Origin: Pseudomonas sp. EpS/L25 | Lineage (GTDB): Bacteria > Pseudomonadota > Gammaproteobacteria > Pseudomonadales > Pseudomonadaceae | Direction: 5' to 3' | Assembly: GCF_001512295.1 (NCBI RefSeq) | Contig: NZ_LNUP01000018.1 | Location: forward strand, 45,968-109,967 | Length of the DNA stretch: 64,000 nucleotides | Shown: piece by piece, positions 17,869 through 26,288 of the stretch | Numbering within the stretch: position 1 is the first letter of the stretch | How the letters are laid out: each line of letters opens with the position of its first letter | Position numbers and translations under genes: made by a program | The notes under the pieces: generated by a model | What the model was told of the DNA's origin: nothing | Seen by the model: only the letters and a program-made list of their open reading frames with translations | Database searches by the model: none

Positions 17869-20040
17869 ATGTCCGCGATGCACTCACTTATCCTCACCTG
17901 TCCCAAGGGCCTCGAGACCCTGCTGCTGGAAGAGGCCCAGGGCCTCGGCCTACAGGAGGCGCGTAGCCAGACCGCGGCGGTGCGCGGCGAGGCGAGTCTT
18001 GCGGATGCCTATCGCCTGTGCCTCTGGTCGCGGTTGGCCAACCGGGTACTGCTGGTGCTGGCGCGTTTCCCGGTGGAAGATCCCCAGGGACTGTATCTAG
18101 GCGTGCATGGTGTGGAGTGGGAAGAGCACCTGGTACCCAACGGCACCCTGGCAGTGGGTTTCAGCGGGCAGGGCGCGGGGATCGACAACACTCACTTCGG
18201 CGCGCTCAAGGTCAAGGACGCCATCGTCGACCGTCTGCGCGAGCGCACCGGGCAGCGCCCGACGGTGGACAAGATCGCCCCCGACCTGCGGGTGCACCTG
18301 CACCTGGAGCGCGGCCAGGCCATCCTGTCGCTGGATCTCTCCGGCCAGAGCCTGCACCAGCGCGGCTATCGCCTGCAGCAGGGTGCGGCGCCGCTCAAGG
18401 AGAACCTGGCGGCCGCGGTGCTGATCCGCGCCGGCTGGCCAGCTCTGGCGGCGGCCGGTGGTGCGCTCGCCGACCCCATGTGCGGGGTGGGGACCTTCCT
18501 GGTCGAGGCCGGCCTGATGGCGGCGGACATCGCTCCCAACCTGCGCCGCGAGCGCTGGGGCTTTTCCGCCTGGCTGGGCCATGTGCCGGCGCTCTGGCAG
18601 CAACTGCACCAGGAGGCGGAAGCGCGAGCCGCTGCGGGTCTGGCCAAGACACCGGCCTGGATCCGCGGCTACGAAGCCGATCCGCGGTTGATCCAACCGG
18701 CACGCAACAACATCGAGCGGGCCGGGCTTTCCCAGTGGATCAAGGTCTACCAGGGGGAAGTGGCCAGCTTCGAGCCGCGCCCGGACAAGGGCCAGACCGG
18801 CCTGGTGATCTGCAACCCGCCCTACGGCGAGCGGCTGGGCGATGAAGCCAGTCTGCTGTACCTCTACCAGAACCTGGGCGAACGGCTGCGCCAGGCCTGC
18901 CTGGGCTGGCGTGCGGGAGTGTTCACCGGCGCGCCGGAGTTGGGCAAACGCATGGGCATCCGCAGTCACAAGCAGTACGCCTTCTGGAACGGCGCCTTGC
19001 CCTGCAAGTTGCTGATGTTCGAGGTGGAATCGCGGCAGTTCGTCACCGGTAGCCGCAGTGGCGAGCGGTCGGCGAAGGCCCAGGCCGCCGAGCCGGCGAA
19101 ACTCAGCGAAGGCGGACAGATGTTCGCCAATCGCCTGCAGAAGAATCTCAAGCAACTGGGCAAATGGGCGCGCAACCAGGACGTGCAGTGCTATCGGCTC
19201 TATGATGCCGACATGCCCGAGTACGCCGTGGCTGTGGACCTCTATGGTGACCGCGTCCATGTGCAGGAGTATGCGCCGCCGCGCTCCATCGATCCGGAGA
19301 AGGCCCAGGCGCGTCTGCTGGACGCCCTGGCGGCCATTCCCCAGGCGCTGGGCATAGATCCCTCCCTGGTGGTGGTCAAGCGCCGCGAGCGGCAGAGCGG
19401 CACCAAGCAGTACGAGCGCCAGGCTGCCCAGGGCGAATTCCTGCAGGTGGAGGAAGCCGGTGCCAAGCTGCTGGTCAACCTCACCGACTACTTGGACACC
19501 GGTCTCTTCCTGGATCATCGCCCGCTGCGCCTGCGGCTGCGTCAGGAGGCGCAGGGCAAGCGCTTCCTCAACCTGTTCTGCTACACCGGCGCCGCTACGG
19601 TGCAGGCCGCAGTGGGCGGGGCGCGCAGCACCACCAGTGTCGATCTGTCGCGGACCTACCTGGATTGGGCGCGGCGCAACCTCGCGCTCAATGGCTTCTC
19701 CGAGCGGCACCGGCTGGAGCAGGGCGACGTCCTGCACTGGCTGGAGAACGACCGCGGCGAATACGATCTCATCTTCGTCGATCCGCCGACCTTCTCCAAT
19801 TCCAAGCGCCTGGAAGGGGTATTCGACGTCCAGCGTGACCACGTCGGGCTGATCGATTCGGCCATGGCTCATCTGAGCCGTAACGGGGTGCTGTACTTCT
19901 CCAACAACTTCCGCAAGTTCGAACTCGACGAAGGCCTGACCCAGCGTTATCGCGTCGAGGAAATCACCGCCAGCACCCTGGACCCGGATTTCGCCCGCAA
20001 TCCGAAAATCCATAGAGCCTGGCGTCTCACCCTGCAGTGA
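17869..20040 (+). CDS. rlmL: Bifunctional 23S rRNA methyltransferase RlmKL
   Basis: This 723-residue fusion methylates two guanines of 23S rRNA: m2G2445 by the N-terminal RlmL half and m7G2069 by the C-terminal RlmK half. A THUMP domain precedes the first methyltransferase, with ADPMCGVGTFLVEAG and catalytic NPPYGERLG (near 315). The second domain has NLFCYTGAATVQAA (near 570) and DPPTFSNSKR (near 638). Three in-frame ATGs lie at 17857, 17869 and 17878. The one at 17869 is chosen because MSAMHSLILTCPKGLE then aligns with the family N-terminus. It is divergent from rmf, so the neighbourhood is ribosome-related. Confidence 0.95.
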   Translation: MSAMHSLILTCPKGLETLLLEEAQGLGLQEARSQTAAVRGEASLADAYRLCLWSRLANRVLLVLARFPVEDPQGLYLGVHGVEWEEHLVPNGTLAVGFSGQGAGIDNTHFGALKVKDAIVDRLRERTGQRPTVDKIAPDLRVHLHLERGQAILSLDLSGQSLHQRGYRLQQGAAPLKENLAAAVLIRAGWPALAAAGGALADPMCGVGTFLVEAGLMAADIAPNLRRERWGFSAWLGHVPALWQQLHQEAEARAAAGLAKTPAWIRGYEADPRLIQPARNNIERAGLSQWIKVYQGEVASFEPRPDKGQTGLVICNPPYGERLGDEASLLYLYQNLGERLRQACLGWRAGVFTGAPELGKRMGIRSHKQYAFWNGALPCKLLMFEVESRQFVTGSRSGERSAKAQAAEPAKLSEGGQMFANRLQKNLKQLGKWARNQDVQCYRLYDADMPEYAVAVDLYGDRVHVQEYAPPRSIDPEKAQARLLDALAAIPQALGIDPSLVVVKRRERQSGTKQYERQAAQGEFLQVEEAGAKLLVNLTDYLDTGLFLDHRPLRLRLRQEAQGKRFLNLFCYTGAATVQAAVGGARSTTSVDLSRTYLDWARRNLALNGFSERHRLEQGDVLHWLENDRGEYDLIFVDPPTFSNSKRLEGVFDVQRDHVGLIDSAMAHLSRNGVLYFSNNFRKFELDEGLTQRYRVEEITASTLDPDFARNPKIHRAWRLTLQ

Positions 20041-20209
20041 CGCTCAGCGGCTGAACTGGCGCTGAACGGGGTCGGCATCCACCGGCCCAGGGTGTGACCA
20101 GCTGCAACCCAGCCTGCCACGGCTGCCGCACGACCTGCCCGTGCCGTCCAGAATGACGGCGCGGCGCTTGGCCGTGTTCGAGCGGACGACAGGAGGGGCG
20201 CGTTTTTCC

Positions 20210-21244
20210 ATGCTGGTTTCCTTGCAGGCACTCAGGGCCCTGGCCGCCTGGCTGGTGGTCTTCCATCACTTCATGCAGGTGTTCTTCGATTTCCACGCCG
20301 ACAGCCTTGGCGGTCATCTGCTCTCCACCCGCGGCCAGGTCGGGGTCGATATCTTCTTCGTGCTCAGCGGCTTCGTGATCCAGCTGTCCACCGCAGGCCG
20401 TCCGATCCGGCGCAGCACCTTCCTCTGGCAACGCATCGCCCGTATCGCCCCGGCCTACTGGCTGTATACGGCGGTGACGGCGCTGATCCTCTACCTCGCC
20501 AGCGACGTGATGCCGGTCTATGGCCTGGCGGCACGCGAGTTGCTGCTCTCCTTGTTCTTCATCCCCAGCGAGAATCCCGCGGGTTTCGGCCATTACCCGA
20601 TCCTGCCGGTGGGCTGGACGCTCAACTTCGAGATGTTGTTCTACCTGCTCTTCGCGCTGTCCTTCGGGGTGGCCGAGCGCTGGCGGATAGGGTTGGTCAG
20701 CCTGCTGGTGATCCTGGTCAGCCTGGTGCTGACGCGCGAGTCCTTCGTCAGCAACTTCTACCGTAATCCGATCATCTTCGAATTCCTGCTGGGCGTAGGC
20801 CTGGCGGTGCTCTACCGACGCGGCGCGCTGCAGGGTGCCAAGCCCTTGGCAGTGCTGGCCGCGTTACTGGCGCTGGCCTGCCTGGTCGCCTTCCCGGCCG
20901 ATCATCCGTGGCGCTTGCTCACCTGGGGCGTGCCCAGCGCCGTGCTGGTCGGCGCCTGCGTCATCCTCGAACCCTGGTTCGCTGGATCGCGGCTGTGCAA
21001 GGCCCTGGGGGACTGGTCCTACTCGGTCTACCTGGTGCACGTCATCGTGCTCTGGCTGGGCGACTACTGGCTGCATCAGCAATGGGGCCTGACGCCTTAC
21101 CAGACCCTGGCGGTGTGCCTGCCGGTGATCCTGCTGCTGGCCTGGGTCAGCTACGAGTGGATCGAGCGGCGGCTATCGCGGATCCTGCGCCAACTCGGCG
21201 AACGCCTGCTGGTCAGGCGTCCGCGTTGGGCGAACAGTCAGTAG
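20210..21244 (+). CDS. Acyltransferase 3 family membrane protein
   Basis: This 344-residue protein has about ten membrane helices and the acyltransferase-3 signature: LQALRALAAWLVVFHHF at the N-terminus with the conserved histidine pair, VGVDIFFVLSGFVI, and RIARIAPAYWLYT. Such proteins O-acylate exopolysaccharide, LPS or small molecules; the target is unknown. The start is taken at 20210 because the family domain begins at once. AGGAGG lies 13 bases upstream, a rather long spacing. It is convergent with the next gene and overlaps its end by seven bases. Confidence 0.85.
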   Translation: MLVSLQALRALAAWLVVFHHFMQVFFDFHADSLGGHLLSTRGQVGVDIFFVLSGFVIQLSTAGRPIRRSTFLWQRIARIAPAYWLYTAVTALILYLASDVMPVYGLAARELLLSLFFIPSENPAGFGHYPILPVGWTLNFEMLFYLLFALSFGVAERWRIGLVSLLVILVSLVLTRESFVSNFYRNPIIFEFLLGVGLAVLYRRGALQGAKPLAVLAALLALACLVAFPADHPWRLLTWGVPSAVLVGACVILEPWFAGSRLCKALGDWSYSVYLVHVIVLWLGDYWLHQQWGLTPYQTLAVCLPVILLLAWVSYEWIERRLSRILRQLGERLLVRRPRWANSQ

Positions 21245-22296
21245 GCCGCGCGTTCAGCGGCGGTGAGTTCCGGCACCAGGGCGCGACCCTCCGCCGATGA
21301 GCGCTGCGCCGTCTCCAGCAAGGCCATGAGGACGCAAGCCTGGGCCGGCGGGACGGGATTGGCTGCGTGGCCGGCGAGGGCCTCGACCAGTGCCAGGTAG
21401 TAACGCCGATGATCGCCCGGCGGAGTCGGTAGTGCCTGGCGTTCGCCGTCGGCCGCGATGAGCCAGCCCGGATCGGGGTCCTGACCCCAGTCGGGACCGC
21501 CTGGGCGGACGCCGGCCTTGAGGGCGTCTTCCTGGCGATCCGCTGCCAGCTTCAGCCAGCTGGCGGCGGTGCCCTGGGCGAGGAAACGCGGCACGCCGCC
21601 AGCCGCCAGCATGCCGGCTCTCAGGGTGACCTGGCGGCTACCGTAGTCCAGCTGTACCTGGAACCAGTCATCGGTGCGGGCGCCAGGGCGCTGGCGAACC
21701 AGGCTGGCCTGCAGACGCTGCGGCAGGCCGAACAGGCAGAGCGCCTGGTCCAGCAGGTGCGGTCCCAGGTCGAACCAGAGGCCGCTACCGGGGAGGTCGG
21801 CTTCGCGCCAGCGATCCCGTACCTGGGGGCGGAAACGCTCGATGCGCGATTCCAGGCTGGTGACGTCGCCCAGGGCGCCACTGGCGAGCACTGCCTGCAG
21901 CCCGAGGAAATCGCTGTCCCAACGCCGGTTCTGGAACACCGACAGCAGCCGGCCAGCCGCTTCGGCTTCCTGGGCCAGCTGGCGGGCTTCGGCGAGAGTC
22001 ACGGTGAAGGGCTTGTCGACCACCACGTGCTTGCCGGCAGCCAGGGCGGCGCTGGCGAGCGGGACGTGGGTCTGGTTGGGCGAGGCGATGACCACCAGGT
22101 CGACGGCCGGATCGCGTACGGCTGCCGCATAGTCCGCGGTTACCCGTACCCCGGGCAGATCGGCCTGGACGCGGGCGGCATCGCGCGAGGCGACGAGGTC
22201 CAGGCGCAGGCCGGGAATCGAACTCAGCAGCGGGCCGTGGAAGGTCTGGCCGACGAAGCCATAGCCGATCAGGGCGACGCGAAGGGAGGCGGACAT
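21238..22296 (-). CDS. Gfo/Idh/MocA family oxidoreductase
   Basis: This 352-residue NAD(P)-dependent dehydrogenase has an N-terminal Rossmann fold (LIGYGFVGQTFHGPLL, residues 9-24), the conserved VDKPFTVT lysine motif and a C-terminal alpha/beta substrate domain containing LWFDLGPHLLDQALCLFG. The family acts on sugars, inositols or related polyols. The best match by eye is to the YdgJ/YhhX-like branch, and the substrate is not known. The start at 22296 has AAGGA about seven bases upstream, and the upstream frame extension has no support. The upstream raiA-type gene has its own terminator, so this gene needs its own promoter. Confidence 0.85.
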   Translation of the reverse strand: MSASLRVALIGYGFVGQTFHGPLLSSIPGLRLDLVASRDAARVQADLPGVRVTADYAAAVRDPAVDLVVIASPNQTHVPLASAALAAGKHVVVDKPFTVTLAEARQLAQEAEAAGRLLSVFQNRRWDSDFLGLQAVLASGALGDVTSLESRIERFRPQVRDRWREADLPGSGLWFDLGPHLLDQALCLFGLPQRLQASLVRQRPGARTDDWFQVQLDYGSRQVTLRAGMLAAGGVPRFLAQGTAASWLKLAADRQEDALKAGVRPGGPDWGQDPDPGWLIAADGERQALPTPPGDHRRYYLALVEALAGHAANPVPPAQACVLMALLETAQRSSAEGRALVPELTAAERAAY

Positions 22297-22316
22297 GCAG
22301 TGATCCTTTTGCCGAC

Positions 22317-22353
22317 GGGAAAAAGACCGAGGCCGCTCGGTGAGCGGCCTCGG
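22317..22353 (-). terminator. Rho-independent terminator after the RaiA/HPF-type gene
   Basis: A perfect 12-bp stem (22327-22338 with 22342-22353) and 3-base loop are followed on the minus strand by a run of five T (complement of 22320-22324). This is a textbook terminator starting 25 bases after the stop codon. Confidence 0.9.
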
Positions 22354-22378
22354 TAGCAGGGGCAAGCTTAGCGCAGCA

Positions 22379-22816
22379 TCACTTCAACTGATGTTCCTGG
22401 GCCAGTTGCTCACGCTCGAGAAATTCGTCCTGCAACAAGGAGTCCTTGAACTCGTCGGAGTCCTCCAAGGCGATGGGGTCGTTGAGCTCACCACCGGACA
22501 GGCGCTTTTTCTCCAACTTACCGGAAAGGTTGCTGATGGCCCGCAGCAGCTTGTCGGCCGCGCCGTCCACCGCCTGGTCCAGCGACTCGGCCTTGTGCGT
22601 CACCGACAGCGGCTGATGGCCCTTGATGCGGGCTTCCATCTGGCAGCGCTTGTCCTGGGCACCGGCCTTGGCGGCGTTCTCGTCGCTGAGATGCACCTCG
22701 ACCCGGGTGAGGAGTTCGTCGAAGCGGTCGAGGCGGTCTTCCACCACCGACGCTACCCAATTCTGCATGCCGGCACTGCTTTCGATGTGGTGATTGCTGT
22801 TGACTTGGACTTGCAT
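22379..22816 (-). CDS. RaiA/HPF-type ribosome-associated factor
   Basis: This 145-residue protein resembles the RaiA/HPF ribosome hibernation family: an N-terminal strand MQVQVNSNHHIESSAGM, the helix VEDRLDRFDELLTRVEVHLSDEN, and RCQMEARIKGHQPLSVTHKAESLDQAVDGAADKLLRA, the beta-alpha half that contacts 16S rRNA. It has a longer acidic C-terminus than short HPF, rich in Glu and Asp (EDSDEFKDSLLQDEFLEREQ). It lacks the dimerising C-terminal domain of long HPF. GAGGAA lies five bases upstream of the start and a strong terminator follows. Function in ribosome silencing is inferred from the family. It may act with RMF, encoded 5 kb away. Confidence 0.82.
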   Translation of the reverse strand: MQVQVNSNHHIESSAGMQNWVASVVEDRLDRFDELLTRVEVHLSDENAAKAGAQDKRCQMEARIKGHQPLSVTHKAESLDQAVDGAADKLLRAISNLSGKLEKKRLSGGELNDPIALEDSDEFKDSLLQDEFLEREQLAQEHQLK

Positions 22817-23039
22817 GAGGCTTCCTCTGTGTGACGGGCCTGTTACTTGGATGAGGCCGGTAGAGCCGAGGTTCAAGGCTGTTCGTCCGGAGGACGTGTC
22901 ACGGCGTGTTTCCATCTGGCACTGTTCATTGACGTCGTACTTAGTGAAAAACGCCGTTTGGCCGCGGGGTGCTGGCAATTTGCTGCCGTCCCCCGATAAT
23001 GCGCGGCTCGATATCGCCTGTTGCAGTGGGGTTTCCTGA

Positions 23040-24104
23040 ATGCCGGATGTGCTCGCCCGTGGCCGCAGCTTCGCTCGACGACTCTGGCTGCCCCGTGCTG
23101 TCGGCCTGGTCCTGAGCGTCATCTGCATCCTGTCGGTCCAGGTCACCCAGCATGTCTCCGCCTGGCTGTGGCTACTGTTGCTGGCCAACGGCCTGCTGTG
23201 GTCACCCCTGGCCTATCTCTGGGCGATACGGTCGAAGGATCCCTACCGCGCGGAGATGCGCAACCTGCTGCTGGACTGCGGGTCGGCAGGATTCTGGGCG
23301 GCCAGCATGGGCTTCAATCTGCTACCCAGCGTGACCCTTCTCGCCATGACCGCGCTGAACATGCTGGGGGCGGGTGGCGTGCGCTTTTGGCGCCGCGGTG
23401 TGCTGGCACAACTCGCGGGCATCCTGGTGGGGCTGGTAGTGCTGCGGCATCCCGTGGCCACCGAGACCACTACCCTGTAGATCTATGCCTGCCTGCCGAT
23501 GATCGTCGGCTATCCCTGGGCACTGGGTTGGGTGAGCTACCGGCTGGCGCAGGAGCTGTCCCGCCGTAAGCAGGAACTGGAGCTGCTCAACAAGCAGGAC
23601 GGCATGACCGGGCTGCACAACCGCACGCACTGGGATCTGCTGCTGCAACGGGAATTCGCTCGCTGCAAGCGGAGTGGCGCCGCGGCCAGCCTGGTGATGA
23701 TCGACCTGGACAACTTCAAGGCGATCAACGACCGCTTCGGCCACCAGGCCGGAGACGAGATGCTCCGCCAGTTCTCCGGTCTGCTGGCGCGAACCATCCG
23801 TACCAGCGACCTCGCCGGTCGTTTCGGCGGCGACGAATTCGGTATCCTGTTGCCCGATACCTCCCCCGAGCAGGCCCTCGAACTGGTTCGGCGGCTGCAG
23901 GAGCGGCTGCACGACATGCAGGCGGGTGGGCCAGGTGAGCGGCAGAAGGTGCGCGTGGGCCTGAGCTGCGGCATCGCCGGCTTCGAACGGGTCTACGATG
24001 ACGTCGCCCACTGGCTGCAGGCCGCCGACTTCGCGCTCTACCGCGCCAAGGCCCAGGGGCGTGGTCGGGCGGAGGTAGCCGATTCCCAGGGAGTGCTGGC
24101 ATGA
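23040..24104 (+). pseudogene. MASE2-GGDEF diguanylate cyclase interrupted by in-frame TAG
   Basis: One continuous frame encodes a MASE2 membrane sensor followed by a GGDEF domain, the layout of DgcC/AdrA diguanylate cyclases. Codon 147 (23478-23480) is TAG. Upstream are four to five hydrophobic segments, including LLAMTALNMLGAGGVRF. Downstream, without frame change, come the last helix (LPMIVGYPWALGWVSYRLAQ), DGMTGLHNR, the I-site RTSD and active-site RFGGDEF, all intact. The next ATG (23499) has no ribosome binding site, so an independent soluble GGDEF protein is unlikely. Either the gene is freshly inactivated, read through, or the base is an error. Its stop overlaps ybaK as ATGA. Confidence 0.85.
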
Positions 24105-24571
24105 CCCCGGCGATAGAACTGCTCAAGAAGAGCAAGGTGCCCCACGAGGTGCTGAGTTACCACCATGATCCCAAGGCCGCCTCCTACGGCCTGGAAGCCG
24201 CCGAGAAACTCGGCCTGGCGCCCGCGACGGTGTTCAAGACCCTGCTCGCTGCCAGCGAGAAGCTGGAGTTGCTGGTGGCTATCGTCCCCGTCGCCGGCAC
24301 CCTGGACCTCAAGGCCCTGGCCCAGGCCGCCGGCGTGAAGAAGCTGGAGATGGCCAAGCCCGACCAGGCCCAGCGCAGTACGGGCTACCTGGTGGGTGGC
24401 ATCAGCCCGCTGGGGCAGAAGAAACGGCTGCGGACCTTCATCGATGAGTCTGCGGTGGAGTTGCCGAGCATCCATGTCAGCGCGGGTCGTCGGGGCCTGG
24501 AAGTGGCCCTGGCGCCAACGGATCTGGCGCGCCTGCTGGACGCGCCCTTCGTCCCCATCGGCAAGGTCTGA
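24101..24571 (+). CDS. ybaK: Cys-tRNA(Pro)/Cys-tRNA(Cys) deacylase YbaK
   Basis: This 156-residue protein matches the YbaK/EbsC family, which hydrolyses cysteine mischarged on tRNA-Pro. FKTLL places the conserved catalytic lysine at position 46, and the segments YLVGGISPLGQKKRL and DLARLLDAPFVPIGKV are typical. It starts inside the stop region of the interrupted cyclase gene (four-base ATGA overlap), so it probably depends on translation or transcription through that gene. The amber codon upstream could therefore be polar. The gene is convergent with the mannitol operon. Confidence 0.93.
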   Translation: MTPAIELLKKSKVPHEVLSYHHDPKAASYGLEAAEKLGLAPATVFKTLLAASEKLELLVAIVPVAGTLDLKALAQAAGVKKLEMAKPDQAQRSTGYLVGGISPLGQKKRLRTFIDESAVELPSIHVSAGRRGLEVALAPTDLARLLDAPFVPIGKV

Positions 24572-24589
24572 ACGCCTGCCTATCAGGTA

Positions 24590-24660
24590 GCGTGGAAAGC
24601 CGCATGGCGTTTTCCACGCGTGCTCTCGCTGATGGTGGACAAGGCTGCGCCGTTGTCCAC
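24590..24660. repeat. Pair of REP-like palindromes between convergent genes
   Basis: Two hairpins stand in tandem: 24590-24619 (GCGTGGAAA and its complement around a short loop) and 24635-24660 (GTGGACAA and its complement, with inner GGC/GCC pairing). Both resemble the GTGG-type extragenic palindromes common in Pseudomonas. They may serve as bidirectional terminators for ybaK and the xylulokinase gene. Confidence 0.6.
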
Positions 24661-24721
24661 GCTACGAGGTGTGGCTTGCCGGGCCTGGGTGGCAGGTGGC
24701 GTGCTCCACCGCATCCCGGCG

Positions 24722-26218
24722 CTAGGCTATCCCGTAGCTCTCACGCAACTGCCGCCGATAGCGCTGATAGGCCGCCTCGTACTGGGCGACGCGGGCGGTA
24801 TCCGGTTCGGCACGGCTGGCCGGGTCCAGATGCACGCAGCGCTCGGTGAGGCTGTCCAGGGATTCCGGTCGGCCTTGCTCACGACTCCAGCACCAGGCGG
24901 CCTGTAGCGCGCCGCCCAAGGCTGCGGCTTCGCCGTGGACCGGGCAGACCACCGGTGTATTCATCAGGTCGGCGATCAACTGGCGCCACACCGGACTCCT
25001 GGCGCCGCCGCCGATAAGTCTCAGGGTGTCACCGGGCATGCCCAGGTCGCGCAGCAGGTCGAAGCCGTACCTCAGGGCGAAGCTCACTCCCTCGACCACC
25101 GCCCGGCACAGGTTGGCGCGAGTCAGGTTGGTGGCGGTGAGACCGTGCAGGCTGGCGGTGGCAGTGGGTAGCGCTGGCACCCGTTCGCCATTGAGGAAGG
25201 GCAGCATCAGCACCCCCTCGGCGCCGACCGGCGACTCTGCCACCAGGCGGGTGAATTCGGCGAGATCCAGACCCAGCAGTTCGCAAAGCTGACCGCTGGC
25301 GTTGGTCAGGTTCATGGTGCAGATCAGTGGCAGCCAGCCACCGTTGGACGAGCAGAAACCGGCCACCGCCGAATGCTCGCTGATACGGGGCTCGTCCGAG
25401 TAGCCATAGAGGGTGCCCGAGGTGCCCAGGCTCAGGGTGATCTGGCCAGCGCGGCTGTTACCGGTGCCCAGGGCACCCATCATGTTGTCGCCACCGCCAC
25501 TGGACACCAGCGCCCGGGGATTGATACCCAGTTGGCTGGCGACTTCCGGGCGCAGGCGGCCGACCGGCTGGTCGGCTTCGATCAGCGCCGGCAGGGCGCG
25601 CTCCAGGCGACCGCTGGGGTCGATATGGCGCAGCAGTTCCAGGTCGTACTGGCGCGTACGCACATTGAAATAGCCGGTGCCCGAGGCATCGCCATACTCG
25701 GCCACGGCCCGTCCGGTCAGCCAGAAGTTGAGGTAATCGTGGGGCAACAGCACCTGGGCGATCTGGGCGAATACCTCCGGGTGCTGCTCCTTGGTCCAGA
25801 GCAGCTTGGAGACGGTATAGCCCGGAGCGATGGCCAGGCCCAGGCGCTCGATGGAGCCCTCCACACCGCCCAGGTATTCCAGCAGCCGCTGGTTTTCCGG
25901 GGTGGATTCGGTGTCGCACCAGAGCTTGGCCGGACGCAGCACCTTGCCGCTGTCGTCGAGCAGCACCAGGCCGTGCTGCTGGCCGGAGACGCCGAGGCCG
26001 AGGATGTCCTGGCCATCGCTGCCGGCCTGGACCAGGGCGGCGCGGGTGGCCGCCACCAATGCCCTGATCCAGTCCGCCGGATTCTGCTCGCGGCGGCCAT
26101 TGGCGCCCTCGGTCAAGGGATGAGGCGCACTGCCTTCACCCAGTACCACGCCACGCTCGGCATCCAGGATCACCGCCTTGGTGCCCTGGGTGCCGCAGTC
26201 TATCCCGAGAAACTTCAT
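24722..26218 (-). CDS. xylB: Xylulokinase of the mannitol operon
   Basis: This 498-residue FGGY-family sugar kinase has the phosphate-binding start GIDCGTQGTKAVILD (Asp7), the sugar-site motif VSGQQHGLVLLD, catalytic Asp244 in SSGGGDNMMGALG, and the C-terminal LRLIGGGARSPVWRQLIADL signature. It phosphorylates xylulose and matches the kinase (mtlY) found with Pseudomonas mannitol/arabitol operons, where it handles xylulose formed from arabitol by the polyol dehydrogenase. It lies 70 bases after mtlD in the same direction and is the last gene of the operon. Confidence 0.93.
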   Translation of the reverse strand: MKFLGIDCGTQGTKAVILDAERGVVLGEGSAPHPLTEGANGRREQNPADWIRALVAATRAALVQAGSDGQDILGLGVSGQQHGLVLLDDSGKVLRPAKLWCDTESTPENQRLLEYLGGVEGSIERLGLAIAPGYTVSKLLWTKEQHPEVFAQIAQVLLPHDYLNFWLTGRAVAEYGDASGTGYFNVRTRQYDLELLRHIDPSGRLERALPALIEADQPVGRLRPEVASQLGINPRALVSSGGGDNMMGALGTGNSRAGQITLSLGTSGTLYGYSDEPRISEHSAVAGFCSSNGGWLPLICTMNLTNASGQLCELLGLDLAEFTRLVAESPVGAEGVLMLPFLNGERVPALPTATASLHGLTATNLTRANLCRAVVEGVSFALRYGFDLLRDLGMPGDTLRLIGGGARSPVWRQLIADLMNTPVVCPVHGEAAALGGALQAAWCWSREQGRPESLDSLTERCVHLDPASRAEPDTARVAQYEAAYQRYRRQLRESYGIA

Positions 26219-26288
26219 GCCTGGCCGCTCCTTATTGTTGTTGGGGCCGGTCGGAAAAATCGCCGATGCGGGCAGTTTTCACCGAAGC

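Noticed and set aside
23499-24104. A separate soluble GGDEF gene starting at the ATG after the TAG
   Set aside because: No ribosome binding site precedes it, and the last MASE2 helix continues directly into it, so it is the 3' part of the interrupted gene.
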